From Dendrocalamus latiflorus (taxonomy: Eukaryota > Streptophyta > Magnoliopsida > Poales > Poaceae), in contig CM029609.1 of NCBI GenBank assembly GCA_017311315.1, forward strand, positions 37,880,744-37,944,743: DNA of 64,000 nucleotides. Reading direction: 5' to 3'. Position 1 is the stretch's first letter; every line of letters begins with the position of its first letter. A program made the position numbers and the translations under genes. Of this stretch, positions 11,662 through 23,439 are shown piece by piece. Below the pieces are notes generated by a model. The model made no database searches. It had not been told where the DNA came from and was given only the letters and a program-made list of their open reading frames with translations.

Positions 11662-14600
11662 TGTAGGACCGAACTGGCAACCAGAGGGGGTGAATGGTGC
11701 CTTCAAACCTCTCCAAGTATTCACACAATCTTCTTCTCCAATAACTACAAAGCTATGAAGACGAAGATCGAATGTTCACTGGAGAGCCGATCTCAAGATC
11801 GACACCAGAACGAGAACCGCCGCTGGCTGAGGACAAAACAAAGCAGTCGAAATGTCCTATCGCGATCTATCTGACCAAGAGATAGACCGTCTGTGACAAA
11901 GAGGTTGAACGCCAACTCGTGGTCAATCGAGTCACTCGGTCAAGACAGACGATACACTGAAAACCAGAAATCAGACCGACAATAGAGACTACACAGTAAT
12001 GACCAAAAACAGAGAAAGCGCGCACGACCGACAAGACTCAAAAATGAATAACTTGATAGACTTGAGTCAAATAACCAGGAGACTTCAACCACAGCAGCGG
12101 AACGACCTCAAGTTGAGAAATCACAGAGCGGTTGAAGTCTCTCTGCTGCAACTGAGAAGAACAACGTGGTCGATACTGAAAAACAGAGGAGTCACTCAGT
12201 GCTCGACCGCAAGATCTAATTTCCAAGTAACTTTAGACTCATAGATCTGTTGGTCATGAGACTTTGAACGATTCAAGAACTCATCCTCTGAAAGTTGATT
12301 TGCAAAAAAACCAGAACTTTACTGCCGAGACCAAAGAAAGCCAACGTCACAACTAGATCAGAGGACATGGGGTGCACAACCATTTGGCAAAGAGACCTTC
12401 TCCGATCACTTGCTGCTCTTGGGAAGTACTGGCCAAATGGCCTTGAGATTGATTCCCCAGATTAGAGCAGAAGAGACCAAGGCAGTCTTGAGCAACAACT
12501 CAACACAAAAGAAACAGGAAAGCCAACAAGAGCACACGAGAAGAATCGACAAAATAGAGAAAGAAAAACACAAGTAATCAAGACATCTCAGACAAAATAC
12601 TTCTTAGATAGATAGATACAGAGAGATGAATGATTACAAAGGAGGTTTTTACAGCCACTCTCAACAACCACTCCCCTCGGGAGGACAAGCTCTAACCCTA
12701 GAGCGAACTCACACACACAGACTCCCATGGGAGGGAGAGGCGGCTGCCTCCAAGGCCCAGCCGGCCAACTCCGAATCCAACAATTGCCTCCCCTCTCCTT
12801 TTATAGCCTCACGCACGAGACTTGACCTAATGGATCCACCCATTAGTCCTCACTGGGGCTAACCCGTAAACCCCACCTAACACCGGGTTTTCCACTGCTT
12901 TACCCAACAACACTGACCATCCCAGTGCTTTACATGTTAACTCGGTGCTTTACCCGCACTTTAGCTGACAGAACCAACAGAATCCACTTCCACCTTGCAG
13001 GCTTTGCGCATTTCACCAAAATGCCATCCCCGCATTTTCCTGGAAGCTTCCTCCTGCCTTTCTGTCCACGCATGCAACCACCTTGAGCCCCAAGTCTTCT
13101 TCGGCTTCACCCAGTCGTTCTGGATCTCAACATCACCCATGCGAGTCCCGACCACTCCAACCTCACCAAGACTTGTCTCCAAGATCCTCTGGCAGCTCTA
13201 GCTCCGGTTCCTCATCTCCTCGGCTTGCAACCACCTCACCAGCCTCGATCATCTCCAGCGTCTCCGACCGTCTGGACCTCAACACCTCCTGTGCCTAGTT
13301 CCGGTCCTCCCACGCCTCACCATGAAATAGCTCCGAAGTCCTGCAGCCACACAGACAAGCAAACTGTCACATAGCACCGCACAAAATAATCAGACCATCA
13401 ATCGGTACAACCAACAAGTTTTCCAGTGCAACACCTGGTCGTAAACCCCCTACGACCAATCCAATGCACAACACATGAAGTGCCATCAGCCTACGACCAC
13501 TCACTAGGCTCCTATGACTGCCAAAACACAAGCAACGACCATCGCAAGCTTGCAACGATTACCACATAGTGGCTACGACTACCGACTACCAAGACTGGTC
13601 GCTATGATCACAAAGTCGAATCAACTCCTACGACTACAAGTCGTAGAGCCCGACATCAAGTCGCGAGCCTTTATGACCACCAAGTCGTAAAGCTCAGCCA
13701 ACCACCAAGTTGATCCCACGACTACCAAGCCAGTCACCAAGTCGAACGGCCTCAGCCGACCACCAATCAGTCGCCTAGGATCACCGATCACATAGGCTTC
13801 GACTTCTGCACCCGATCACGACAACTACCAAGTCGAAAGGCAGATCACCAAGTCGTACTGAGCTTACGACCGCACACAACATTGCTACGACCACCAACCA
13901 AAAGTCCATACGACCGGTTTCCAAGTGTTACGATTGCTTCGGGGCACTTCCGACCGCTGCCGACCTCTTCCCGAGCACGTTCGACCGCTTACAGGCCCTT
14001 CCGACCACAACCGACCGAGTTCCGACCTAGTCCGACCGCGTACAACTGCGTGCGAGCACGTCCGACCACGCCGGACTGCTCTACGACCAAATCCGACTGG
14101 TATCGACTACAATCGATCGCGTCCGACTCCAACCCGACCTCGTTCGACCGCTTTACCACGTGGTCGGAGTCTGCCGACTTCCGAACGTGGTCGTAGTTGA
14201 AGTCCGTCGACTACTGACCACGATCGTGTTTCGCTGCCGGTAATGGATAACGTGGTCGTAGATTCGTCTGGGGACTTCCGACCACGATCAAGGAGATGCG
14301 TTCGACTTCTGACCACTCGTAAATGCCCTGTCGACTTTCGACCAGTGACAACGTGGTCGTAAACCTTCTGGCTAGCCTTCGACTTTCAATAAAGTGGTCG
14401 TAAACTTGCCTAATGGCCTTCGACCACAACCAACGTGGTCGTAAAGCTTCCTGGGACCTTTGACTACGCCCAAAGTGGTCTTAAACGCCATAACATGGTC
14501 GTAAAACAGTGCACACGGCTTCTGACCACGACCCACGTGGTAGTAAAGCCTTCCGACCACTCGAAAAACGCATCCACCAGGTTTCGACCAAGGACAACGT

Positions 14601-14741
14601 GGTCGTAAATGGTCTGCCAACCTATCTCAAGGCTTACGACTTTGTAGAGTCAGCTCAAACCTCAAAAACCAAACTCAATCTTTCTAGATCAAGAGTCAAT
14701 TACTCATCACAACCATGGGGTGACCTCCACATGGTCTCACA
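11662..14741 (-). mobile_element. Solo LTR (LTR-c) with 5-bp target-site duplication
   Basis: A complete 3,080-bp LTR, equal in length to LTR-a, flanked on both sides by the pentamer CTGGG (11,657-11,661 and 14,742-14,746). No internal region or second LTR adjoins it. Perfect flanking duplications mean both outer edges are the original insertion edges, so the element collapsed by recombination between its two LTRs. Removing the LTR and one CTGGG rejoins the two halves of the interrupted retroelement gene. It contains the same phased CGACC and 41-bp arrays as LTR-a. Confidence 0.88.
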
Positions 14742-15156
14742 CTGGGATACCCAGATATGCTTCGCAAAGGTATACAAAGACACTGAGCATCATGATCGAA
14801 TTGGGAACCAAGTTCACCAACTCGACCTCGAAATACTTGAGAATAGTGATCAAGAAGGGATGAACGGGGAGACGGAGGCCACACTCATAGTACGCCTAGA
14901 AGACCGGAATCTCTCTGATCTATCCAGATGGCCAGCGTTGCCTGACAGCTTCGATCCATCTGACAAATCGCCGCGGCGGAATCTTCTCCACAGCCTCTAA
15001 TGCCTTCATCTTGGCATGATCCATCTCCGATTCAACCCAGGTCGAAGAAGACTTCGTCATTCTTTCGAGAGATTGGAAGGAATTCGTGCGAGATTGGAGA
15101 TTGATTGGAGGCAGAGAGCTCGAGTGAGTTGGAGCAAATGGGGAAGTGAAAACCAA
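14742..15156 (-). pseudogene. N-terminal part of the interrupted retroelement gene
   Basis: On the minus strand from 15,156 the frame reads through MDHAKMKALEAVEKIPPRR and, after a frame change, through a hydrophobic stretch containing YLCEAYLGIP just before the LTR insertion. That stretch closely parallels the plus-strand relic at 28,064-28,357 (AHPFLTEVLEFYRIKL ... YLCEAYLGIS), so both belong to one family, probably PF04195. The LTR element inserted right after the codons for LGIP; the continuation lies at 11,661 and below. Stop codons and frame changes show it is not functional. Confidence 0.65.
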
Positions 15157-16282
15157 AAATCACCCCTGGTAAGTTTTTATAACCGGTGCGTCGGTTACTT
15201 CTCTCGGGAACTGAATGTTTACTTCGGGAACCGAACGATTGCTTTAGGAACTGATTCAACGAATAGCTCGAGGGAAATTAATTGCATTTTCTCTGTTCGA
15301 TGTCATTATATCTTCACAACTCAAGTGAAATTACCAAGTTGACCAAGCCGATTCATAGTGGATAAGGGTTAAGAAAGTCTTTGCTTTTGACCACTCTTTA
15401 TCTATGACCATGCTTAGTCGAATAAGTTATTTTCACTTGAAGTTGAGGGGTTAGATGACGAGGATAGAATAATTCTCAAATTATTTCGTCATTATACCCT
15501 TATCGATAAGAAGTAAATATGACAGGATGGTTGTAAGCACTTCTACGACCATATAGTCGTAAGTCCTTCAACGACTATATAGTCATAAATCTTACAGTGA
15601 CTATCTCATAGTCGTAAATCTTTCTACGACCATGAGGTCATAACTGCGACCACTCTATGGTCATGGGAACTTCTACGACGAGTCTATTTCCAATCGACTT
15701 ATCTATGACGATGAACTACATTGCTGGTTCGTCTAACAAGGCAGTTAGAATGTTCGTTAGTCCACTAACTGCACACGATCTCTCTCTAACAACCACTACA
15801 CGGCGAACGGTCTCTTGTGTCTCTCTAATAGCAACCTCCGTCAAGCGATTATCATCCGAAGCGTCAAGGCGTCTTCCGACGCAGGACAACTGTCGTCGCT
15901 TCACCAGCTATTTAAAAGTTAACGTCAAAAGGAGAAAGCAGGACAATTCGGTAGATCATTCACGCAAGATAGCACTAGCCATTCATATAATTCTCTGTTG
16001 TAATCCACTTTCTAGCAATTAGCAAACATACTAGATGTAGGGTTGTTATTTTCCTGGGAGAAAGCCCGAACCAGGATAAAGTTTCCCGTGTATCTACTTC
16101 GCAGCCATATACGCCGAGTCTTCTAAGAGTTCCCTCGAATTCAAACAAATCATACATAAGATCGATATTAAAACATCAATACGTTTTTTCTGGTTTTTTG
16201 GTTTTTGAGCTTTTTGTCTTTTCTTTTTTTTCCTGCATTCCTTTGCATTGTCTATGATGAGCTAACCAGTTTTTTTAAAAAA
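15157..16282. other. Upstream non-coding part of the interrupted retroelement
   Basis: No gene is supported. At 15,540-15,660 CGACC/CGACT and GTCGT/GTCAT words face each other about 10 bp apart in several successive hairpin-like units, echoing the motif in the LARD LTRs. Around 16,030-16,150 a stretch describing GGGAGAAAGCCCGAACC resembles the boundary regions of grass retroelements, but I could not define an LTR edge. Sequence at about 16,190-16,400 is similar to 31,925-32,110, a shared unclassified repeat. Confidence 0.45.
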
Positions 16283-17510
16283 ATTAAATTTAATTACAAA
16301 AAAGCCATCAACAGCTACAGTGTAAAATAAGTCAGCTACAACGCTAAACGGTGAAAAATAAGCCATAAGTCACAAAAAGGTCCAAATGAGCAGCCGACTT
16401 ATGACATTTGGCTGTTTGAGAGAGAGTATAAAGAGATATAGACTTTTGTGCGATTTTGGTCGATATAAATAAAATCGTTACAGTGTGTACTTTAATCAAT
16501 TTGTAATTTTTATCTTAAAAATATTTTATTTAAAATTTAATTACCGTAAAAAACGCTAGCCGAAAAGAAAAGGGCCGCTGAGTGCCCATTAATTCCACAG
16601 CGCGCTCGTCTTATCAGCACTACTATAGAGCTTAGCTATTAGAACGTGGACGTAAAGTTCGTCAAGCAAATTGACGCGCGATGTACGCACATGCACTTCT
16701 ACGCACAAGGACTTCGAGGGTGTGGCAGATAGAAGAGAAGCTTGACATATTTTTATGTTATGATTGATGATTTTATTTATATTTTTAAAAAGTAGAAACG
16801 TTGATGTGAATGATTTATATAGTTTTAAGCTCAAAAAACTATTAAAGATGTGGTTTTGAAAAATTATTTAGAGAAGCCAGCTTATTTATTTCGGCTTCTA
16901 GAGACTAAAATCAAAAGTCATAGGAAAAAGTCCAGTAAATTTTTGAATTTAATTACGTAAAAAAACCACTGACAGTTACAGTGTAAAATAAACCAGTTAC
17001 AACGCTAAACGATGAAAAATAAGTCATAAGTAAAAAAAAAGCCCGAATGAGCAGCTAGCTTAAATGAAATCATTACAATATGTACTTTAGTTAATTTGTT
17101 ATTTTTATCTTAAAAGTATTTTATTTAAAATTTAATTGCCGTAAAAAACGGTTAGCCGAAATGAAAAGGACCGCTGACTGCCCCATTAATTCCAGAGTGC
17201 GCTCTTGTCTTATCAGCACTACTATGAGCTTAGCTATTAGAACGTGGACGTCACGTTCGTCAAGCAAATTGACGCGCGATGTATGCACATGCACTGCTAC
17301 GCACAAGGACTTCGAGGGTGTAGCAGATAGAAGAAAAGCTTGACATGTTTTTATTATGGTTGATAATTTTATCTATATTTTTAAAATAATAAAAACATTG
17401 ATATGAATAATTTATATAATTTTCTATTCGAAAAGCTATTAAAGAAATGATTTCAAAAAATTATTTAGAGAAACAATCTTATTTATTTCGGCTCCTACAA
17501 ACTAAAACTA
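16283..17510. repeat. Direct tandem duplication of a roughly 600-bp non-coding unit
   Basis: Two diverged copies lie head to tail, offset by about 600 bp. The best-matching blocks are 16,540-16,747 and 17,140-17,345, which share runs such as GTCAAGCAAATTGACGCGCG, with scattered substitutions and small indels. No open frame is conserved between the copies. Bases 17,511-17,963 show nothing recognisable beyond a short GATC-rich stretch near 17,578. Confidence 0.65.
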
Positions 17511-17963
17511 AAAACTGGTCCAAGACCAATGAGATCTGGAGCCGTCGTGCGCGTCCTCGCAACTCATGCACAAGCAGATCGATCGATCGATCATCGCGGC
17601 CAACGTACGTACTGCATGCAAGCAAGCGTGCTTCGTACTGCGTCATCATTCGCACACAGTAAAATCCTCTATAGTTGCTGACTAGTTACTTAGGAGTAGC
17701 TGTCTGGCCCATAACTCCTGTCGCCCCAACCATCTTCATATTTTTCGTGATTGATAAGGCGTGTATTTTTATTTTTTATTTATTAAAAACGAGAAGACTT
17801 GTAGCGTTGATTTGACGGTAAATTTATAACGCTAGCAGTCGTGCTATAGCCTAAACGTGCAACTACTAGCGCGGACCATTGGATCCAACGCCTTCTTCTC
17901 AGGCGGCGATGGCGGTAGGGTTTGAGTTCAACTGTAGTTCACCGAGCCACAACTAAAGAGTAA

Positions 17964-18071
17964 GGCCCTGTTTGGAATGCGGGAATTTTTCCCGATTCCT
18001 GCAGGAATTGAACTGTTTCCTGCAAAATTCCTACAAAATTCCTGTGAAATTCCTCTGTTCCAAACAGGCCC
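17964..18071. mobile_element. Tourist-like MITE, 108 bp
   Basis: Terminal inverted repeats GGCCCTGTTTGGAA and its complement enclose about 80 bp, and the trinucleotide TAA flanks both sides (17,961-17,963 and 18,072-18,074). This matches the PIF/Harbinger target duplication. It has no coding capacity. The 18,072-18,317 stretch after it is AT-rich and resembles a decayed Stowaway-type MITE. Confidence 0.75.
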
Positions 18072-18339
18072 TAAGGGGAGGGGGATGACGGCTCGTCTGT
18101 GGGAAGCGGTGGCTTTATAAAAATTATATCATTTAGATTTATCACTAAAAATACTTTCATAATATTATAATTTTATTAGTACATCTTAATATAGAGTTAA
18201 AAAAGTAATGGTCAAAGTCATATCTTGGAGACCGTGAAAAGTAATAAATGTAAGAAAGAAAGAACGCATGTAATATATATTATTAAAGCAAACAAAAAAG
18301 AGGCCGCAATGACATTACACTACTACAGAAATCGACATT

Positions 18340-18620
18340 ACAGACGGTTCAGAAACGTCATCACAGACGGTTTTCTGAACCGTCTGAATTTATGGGTCAG
18401 TGATGATCGAAGGTTATCACAGACGGTTTTCGAACCGTCTGTGATTATTAGATATCACAGACGATTTTTAATTAAAAACCGTCTGTGATTATCAGATATC
18501 ACAGACGGTTTTTAATTAAAAACCGTCTGTGATAACCGATAATCACAGACGGTTTTTAATGAAAAACCGTCTGTGATACATATCACAGACAGTTTTTACT
18601 TAAAAACCGTCTGTGATATT
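18340..18620. repeat. Left subterminal hairpin repeats of the CACTA element
   Basis: Successive short palindromic units of CACAGACGGTTTTT followed by its complement are separated by a few bases. In En/Spm-type elements such subterminal repeats bind the element's own TNPA-like protein. The right-end counterpart is at 26,512-26,800. Bases 18,621-18,923 hold no recognisable feature. Confidence 0.85.
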
Positions 18621-18923
18621 CCTTCCTCCTAAACCAAAATCTATTTCTGTTTATTGGCTAGCCTCAGGAAATGCTAGCCATGCCCTCTGAAACAAGCAGA
18701 TAATCACAGACAAAAAACATACAATTCACACATCTCATTTGCTTTCAGGTACATTTCGCAGACATAAAACATCCAATTGACATCGCACTTCATCTCACAG
18801 ACATAAAGCATGCATCCATTTCGCAAATCAATTAATTGAATTGAACTGAAATATCCATTAACAAATGCACAGTTACAAAAGATCTACACTGCATTTACAC
18901 TTAGTGATAAGACCAATAAGAAA

Positions 18924-21894
18924 TCAGTGTGCGCAGTGGAACCGTCCTTCTGGCTGTATGACTTGAGTCAGCAAAAAGAACGCCAACTCTGATTGAACCT
19001 CTCGAAGCTCAGACTGTTTCAATGCAGTTGACGGGATTGATACAGCCTGTCGATAGGAATATCAATGTACATATATATGTAACGTGATAAGTATGAAGTA
19101 ATTATGGGAAGAGTGACAAACCTTGCGATTGGTGACCCTCGAGGAATCGAGGAGTAGTTCCATATGTTGGCAAACGTAGTATCCACATGTGTTGCCCGGT
19201 TGCTGCTGGTGGCACTGCAAAAAATGGAATGTGTTAGTTCAAAAGGCATTAGTACCATCTGTTGCATAGGATTAATTAATGTGAAATAGCGAATACCTTA
19301 AAATCTCGAACATGTGTCAGCAGACCGTTGGCCCCGCGCTTCGAGTCACCTCCCTTTTCAATGTACATCGCGAACGCCCTACGTAATTCGAAAAGGTTAA
19401 CCTTAATCATTCGGAAGGAAAGAAAGAGTACAATGTAGATATGTATGGGGAATATGTGCTTACCTATCGATTACTTGGCTGACAACTGTGAAGTCCATTT
19501 TATTCTTACTTAGGGAATCAAGGTAATATACCTTGTTCCATTTTGGTACAATTACTATTAAAATCCAATGAAAGCTCTGATTGAAGGGCATAAGTACATA
19601 GTCCTTATTGCGGCAACTCAGCAGGCCTGATGCAATGTACCTCTCGACGAGGGATGCCTCCACGTCGATGGTAGTCTTGGCGACCAATTGTGGGTCCAAG
19701 AAACCAGCTGATGAGTTCGATACTCTAGCTTTAATCAGCATGTGTCTGTATATATACACACGAAAGCAAAAAATTAGATATGGCATTTATCGGTATGACA
19801 TTAACGGAGACTGTGATTGTACACACTTACAGCGTCCAGCATCGAACGATTGAGACGTCAAGAGCGTTGAGCATGAACAGCTCGAATAAATCCTCAAAGG
19901 CGACCACGAATGTACACTCTTGAAGATTGTGGTGTAAATCTTCCTCGGAGAATTTGACAGTGATACTTGAAGTCCGTTCTCCCTCTGGCTTATTGGACTG
20001 CTGCATATACCACGTGTGCAATTGCATGCAACTATATGGTAGCTTTTGGAGGGCTTTTTGCTCGAGCAACGGCTCGCCAAGCACGAATTTGCGGGCCAAA
20101 GGGTGGTACGGAAGATCATCATTGGTCTTCTTTGCTTTGCCCTTGCTGGCCTTGCTGCCTCGGCTATAGGTCGACTTCACGGAAGTCAACTTTGAAGGTA
20201 GCAGCGGTGCAAGTTGCTCTGGCGAGAATAGGGCCCGTGGAGATAGCATCGTTGTAGTATCCGGTGGTGGAACCGACTGGTCTTGTACTGGAGATGGCAC
20301 CAGTGCATGTTGCTCTGGTCCTGCCACCGGTGAAGAAGCCTCCAGGAAGATGTCGCTTTTGGGCCACTGGATGAATGTTCCAATGGCCTGTCCTAGAGTC
20401 ACGATCTCGTCGTTGGGGGGCTTCGGTAGCGGGACCACCTCAAAATTGACATACACACCATCCACATTAACTTTTGCGAAGCCTGGCGCTAAAGCTTGGC
20501 CGTGCACCATGGCCCCGTTACCAGACGAATATGCCTGGCCCTAAGCAGCGTACAAGGGAATGGCGCCATATCTCACTTGGAGCTTGCAGTTCGTAGGCTC
20601 CTACATAACGATACAAAATTAGCTACTCGAATAGGCCTACCAATGGAGCAAGCATTCGAGAGGTAATAATTATTACCAGGATGTCGTCCACAGGAAATTT
20701 GGACTAGGTATGCGTCGGATTGGACGCGCAGCTACTCGGACAGTTGTGCGGGCTACCTAGCATAGCAGCGGCGGTGGCGGCCTGCTGACTTTCTGTCTGT
20801 TTCCGCACCTCTTCTCTGATTACTTCACCCATCTGAGCAAATAGCTCCTCTCGAAGAGATTCCTTGATCTCTTCTCGTAGCTGCTCCTCACGCTCGGCTT
20901 TGTTTCTCTTCCTACGCCGATACATTCCGGAGTCATCTTGGAAACCATGTTTCCAAGGAACGTAAAGCCCAAGGCCTCTCGTACGACCCGGGTGCTCCTT
21001 GTTTCCCAGGGCCACGGAGAGCATATCATTCTCCCTTGTTCCCTGGAATGATCCCAGGGTAGATTCAAAACTCAGCTCTTCCTGCAAGAGCACGACATGT
21101 CATTTCAATTCGTACGAAGTTGTGGAGTAATTACAAGCTACGTAGTTCGATCGAAATCTTACCAGGCGCTGGGACACTTGCTGGTCTGCAGGGTTTCGAA
21201 AGGAGACGTCCCCCGATGTCGTTGTAGATGACCTTGCTCTAAGCCAATTTCGAGCGCGGTCATCCGGGATATTGGAAAACGGCGGGGCGATGTCCTCTGC
21301 AGTTACCAGCTCATCCTCCAACCTCCACTGCGGGATTTTACCCGCATACCCAGCTGTGCCAAGTCTGTGGGGGTGCGTGTTTTTTGCCTGGAGGGCCTGG
21401 TGCGCCACACTTGTACTTTTGAATTCTTCGGTCGTTTTCATCGCCTTGAACTCTTCCCATTGTGGTTCCAGGAATGGGTATTTAGTAAAAGGCGTTTCGT
21501 CCGTCTCCACGTATTTCCTGACAAGCGTGCTCTTGAAGTTCTTCCATGCTTTGCACGCCGCTTGGTAGGTTTGTCGTTCCACAGCGTGTAAGTGTTCTTC
21601 TGGGAACTCGAACGATGCCAAGATTTCGGTCCACAGCTCACGTTTCCGAGTGTCAGGCACGTTCTTCCACGAATTGTATGTGATCTCAATTCGTTGTCGT
21701 GCAACTATTCCGACCATGGTTCGGAATGCGTTTACCGCTTGCTTAGGAAGGATAGGGACCCCAGCTGCGTTTACCGCTGTGATGGTCTGTCGGCTCTGAG
21801 GCTTCTTTGATAGCCCTCTTCCTTGGCGTCTTGATGTTGGAGCGGACGCCTCCGGCGATGATGATGAAGAATGCGCGGGTGACATGTTGCTCAT
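18924..21894 (-). pseudogene. CACTA accessory gene: transposase-24-like region, DUF8039-like region and Ulp1 cysteine protease
   Basis: A six-exon minus-strand gene can be traced. Exon 1 (21,894-21,163) resembles the plant transposase PF03004 type; exon 2 (from 21,081) contains a Glu/Arg-rich coiled coil; the next exon (20,510 region down to about 19,828) reads VDGVYVNFEVVPLPKPPNDE, typical of the domain preceding Ulp1 in grass CACTA genes. The protease follows: FHW (His) and YYLD (Asp) at about 19,786-19,467, and QPGNTCGYYVC (Gln and Cys) at about 19,205-19,115. The last exon ends at the TGA at 18,924. All catalytic residues are present, but in-frame TAG codons at 20,704-20,706 and 20,541-20,543 interrupt the middle. 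Both could arise from CAG by C-to-T change. Probably non-functional unless spliced around. Confidence 0.75.
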
Positions 21895-22029
21895 TTTGTG
21901 GGTCTATTAAGATAAGATGAGAATGTTCAAAGTGAGGAAGCACGAAAAGTGAAACATGATGCTCAATGTTCGGAAGAGAGGAGAGGAGTAGAGGGAAGGG
22001 GGAGAAGGGAGGGGGTGATGTGGACACAG

Positions 22030-22142
22030 AGAGGGGTTATGTGCCTATACTATATACTACATACTATATGTGTATATACATACATATACATATACATACC
22101 TACATATATACATATACATACCTACATATATACATATATAAT
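22030..22142. repeat. TATACA-type microsatellite
   Basis: Low-complexity alternation of CATATA, TACATA and CCTACA words between the two CACTA genes. Bases 22,143-22,686 are AT-rich with no feature I can name. Confidence 0.8.
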
Positions 22143-22689
22143 GGTAGCAATATGAAGCAACAAGCAACAAGCATCAATAATAGAATCAATAACAGTCTCA
22201 ACATGAATATGTGCTCTCAAATTGTAGGGTTGCACAAGATTAATCTTGGCCGTCCCGCTACTAAATCATATACTCTTCCTTGATTGGTTATGCCAAATAA
22301 TGAATTCAGTATTTTGAGCTCTAGATACAAACTCTAAAATCTCAAGATCAAGATATATTCAGCATGCATATATTCAAACAGCAGTATTCATACAGATCAA
22401 GACCACACAAGTTAACTTTGCCCAATAATTCAGTCTTTTAACTTGTCAAGATTAAATCCTAACAGATCAATTTAATAACATGCTATAACCTGAAAACTGC
22501 ATGAACCGACAGCTATTAGAGCTCAAGCACTGAATGAACCAATCTCAGTATATGATTTTATCATCATCGAGCAACTGTAGTAAACAATTAATGTACCAAA
22601 TAGCAATATGTACCAAATAGCAAACTAATTAAGCTACTGCAGTAAACAATGCTCACAATGCTCAAAACCCTAGTCCATCACAGAAAGTG

Positions 22690-22990
22690 CTCACAATGCA
22701 GTCGGTAATTGAGGGGAGGTGGCCGGCGAGGGGCTCGGGGAGGCGGTCGACGAGGGTTCGGGGAGGCGGAGGCGACGAGGGGCTCGACGGAGGCGGTCGA
22801 CGAGGGGCTCGGGGAGGCCGAGGCGACGAGGGGCTCGACGAAGGCGGCCGGCGAGGGGCTCGGGGAGGCGGTCGACGAGGGTTCGGGGAGGCGGAGGCGA
22901 CAAGGGGCTCGACGGAGGCGGCCGGCGAGGGGCTCGAGGAGGCGGCCGACGAGGGTTCGGGGAGGCGGAGGCGACGACGGGCTCGGGATT
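22690..22990. repeat. GC-rich minisatellite inside the CACTA element
   Basis: A short unit built from GACGAGGGGCTCGG, GAGGCGG and GTCGACGAGGGTTCGG recurs many times. All three plus-strand frames stay open, giving Gly/Arg-rich translations, which is a composition effect and not evidence of a protein. It lies just before an internal array of subterminal-type hairpins. Confidence 0.8.
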
Positions 22991-23063
22991 TACTTGGATC
23001 TAGATCGAATAACTGCGCAGCGCACAGGGAAAACCCTAGCCAGAGGGTATATATAGGGAGGTT

Positions 23064-23300
23064 ATCACAGACGGTTCTAACTCAAAAACCGTCTGTGATA
23101 TTAATATCACAGACGGTTCCAAGTCTAAAACCGCCTGTGATAGTATAAATATCACAGACGGTTCTAAGTGTATAACCGTCTGTGATAGTCATATTATCAC
23201 AGACGGTTTTAAACTTAGAACCGTCTGTTTTATTGATATCACAGACGGTTCTAAGTTTAAAACCGTCTGTGATAAGCCTTTGCGACTGTAGTTATTAAGA
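23064..23300. repeat. Internal array of CACTA subterminal-type hairpins with a decayed end
   Basis: Five TATCACAGACGGTT / AACCGTCTGTGATA hairpin units, the same family as at the element's termini, lie in the middle of the element between its two genes. They are followed at about 23,275-23,300 by AGCCTTTGCGACTGTAG, which resembles the element's own right end (GGCTTTCTGTAGTAG). This may be the fossil end of an older CACTA copy joined to another. Confidence 0.6.
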
Positions 23301-23439
23301 CAACACCAATAAGCACAGCTGCATTCATATCCACCACCAAACAGCTGCATTCATATACAACACCAACCAGCTGCATTCATATCAACCATCACATGTGCAT
23401 CACACATATACATAAATGCCAATACTCATATACATTTTG

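Noticed and set aside
18340..18620. A CRISPR-like array of short repeats and spacers
   Set aside because: The repeats are palindromic CACTA subterminal units in a plant transposon; the spacers are very short and irregular, and no cas genes exist in this eukaryotic sequence.
19460..19786. A host SUMO protease gene
   Set aside because: The Ulp1-type catalytic residues are real, but the exons join a chain with transposase-24-like and DUF8039-like regions inside the CACTA element, so it is an element gene.
22687..23148. Gly/Arg-rich 153-, 115- and 94-residue frames
   Set aside because: They translate a minisatellite whose unit lacks stops in all forward frames.
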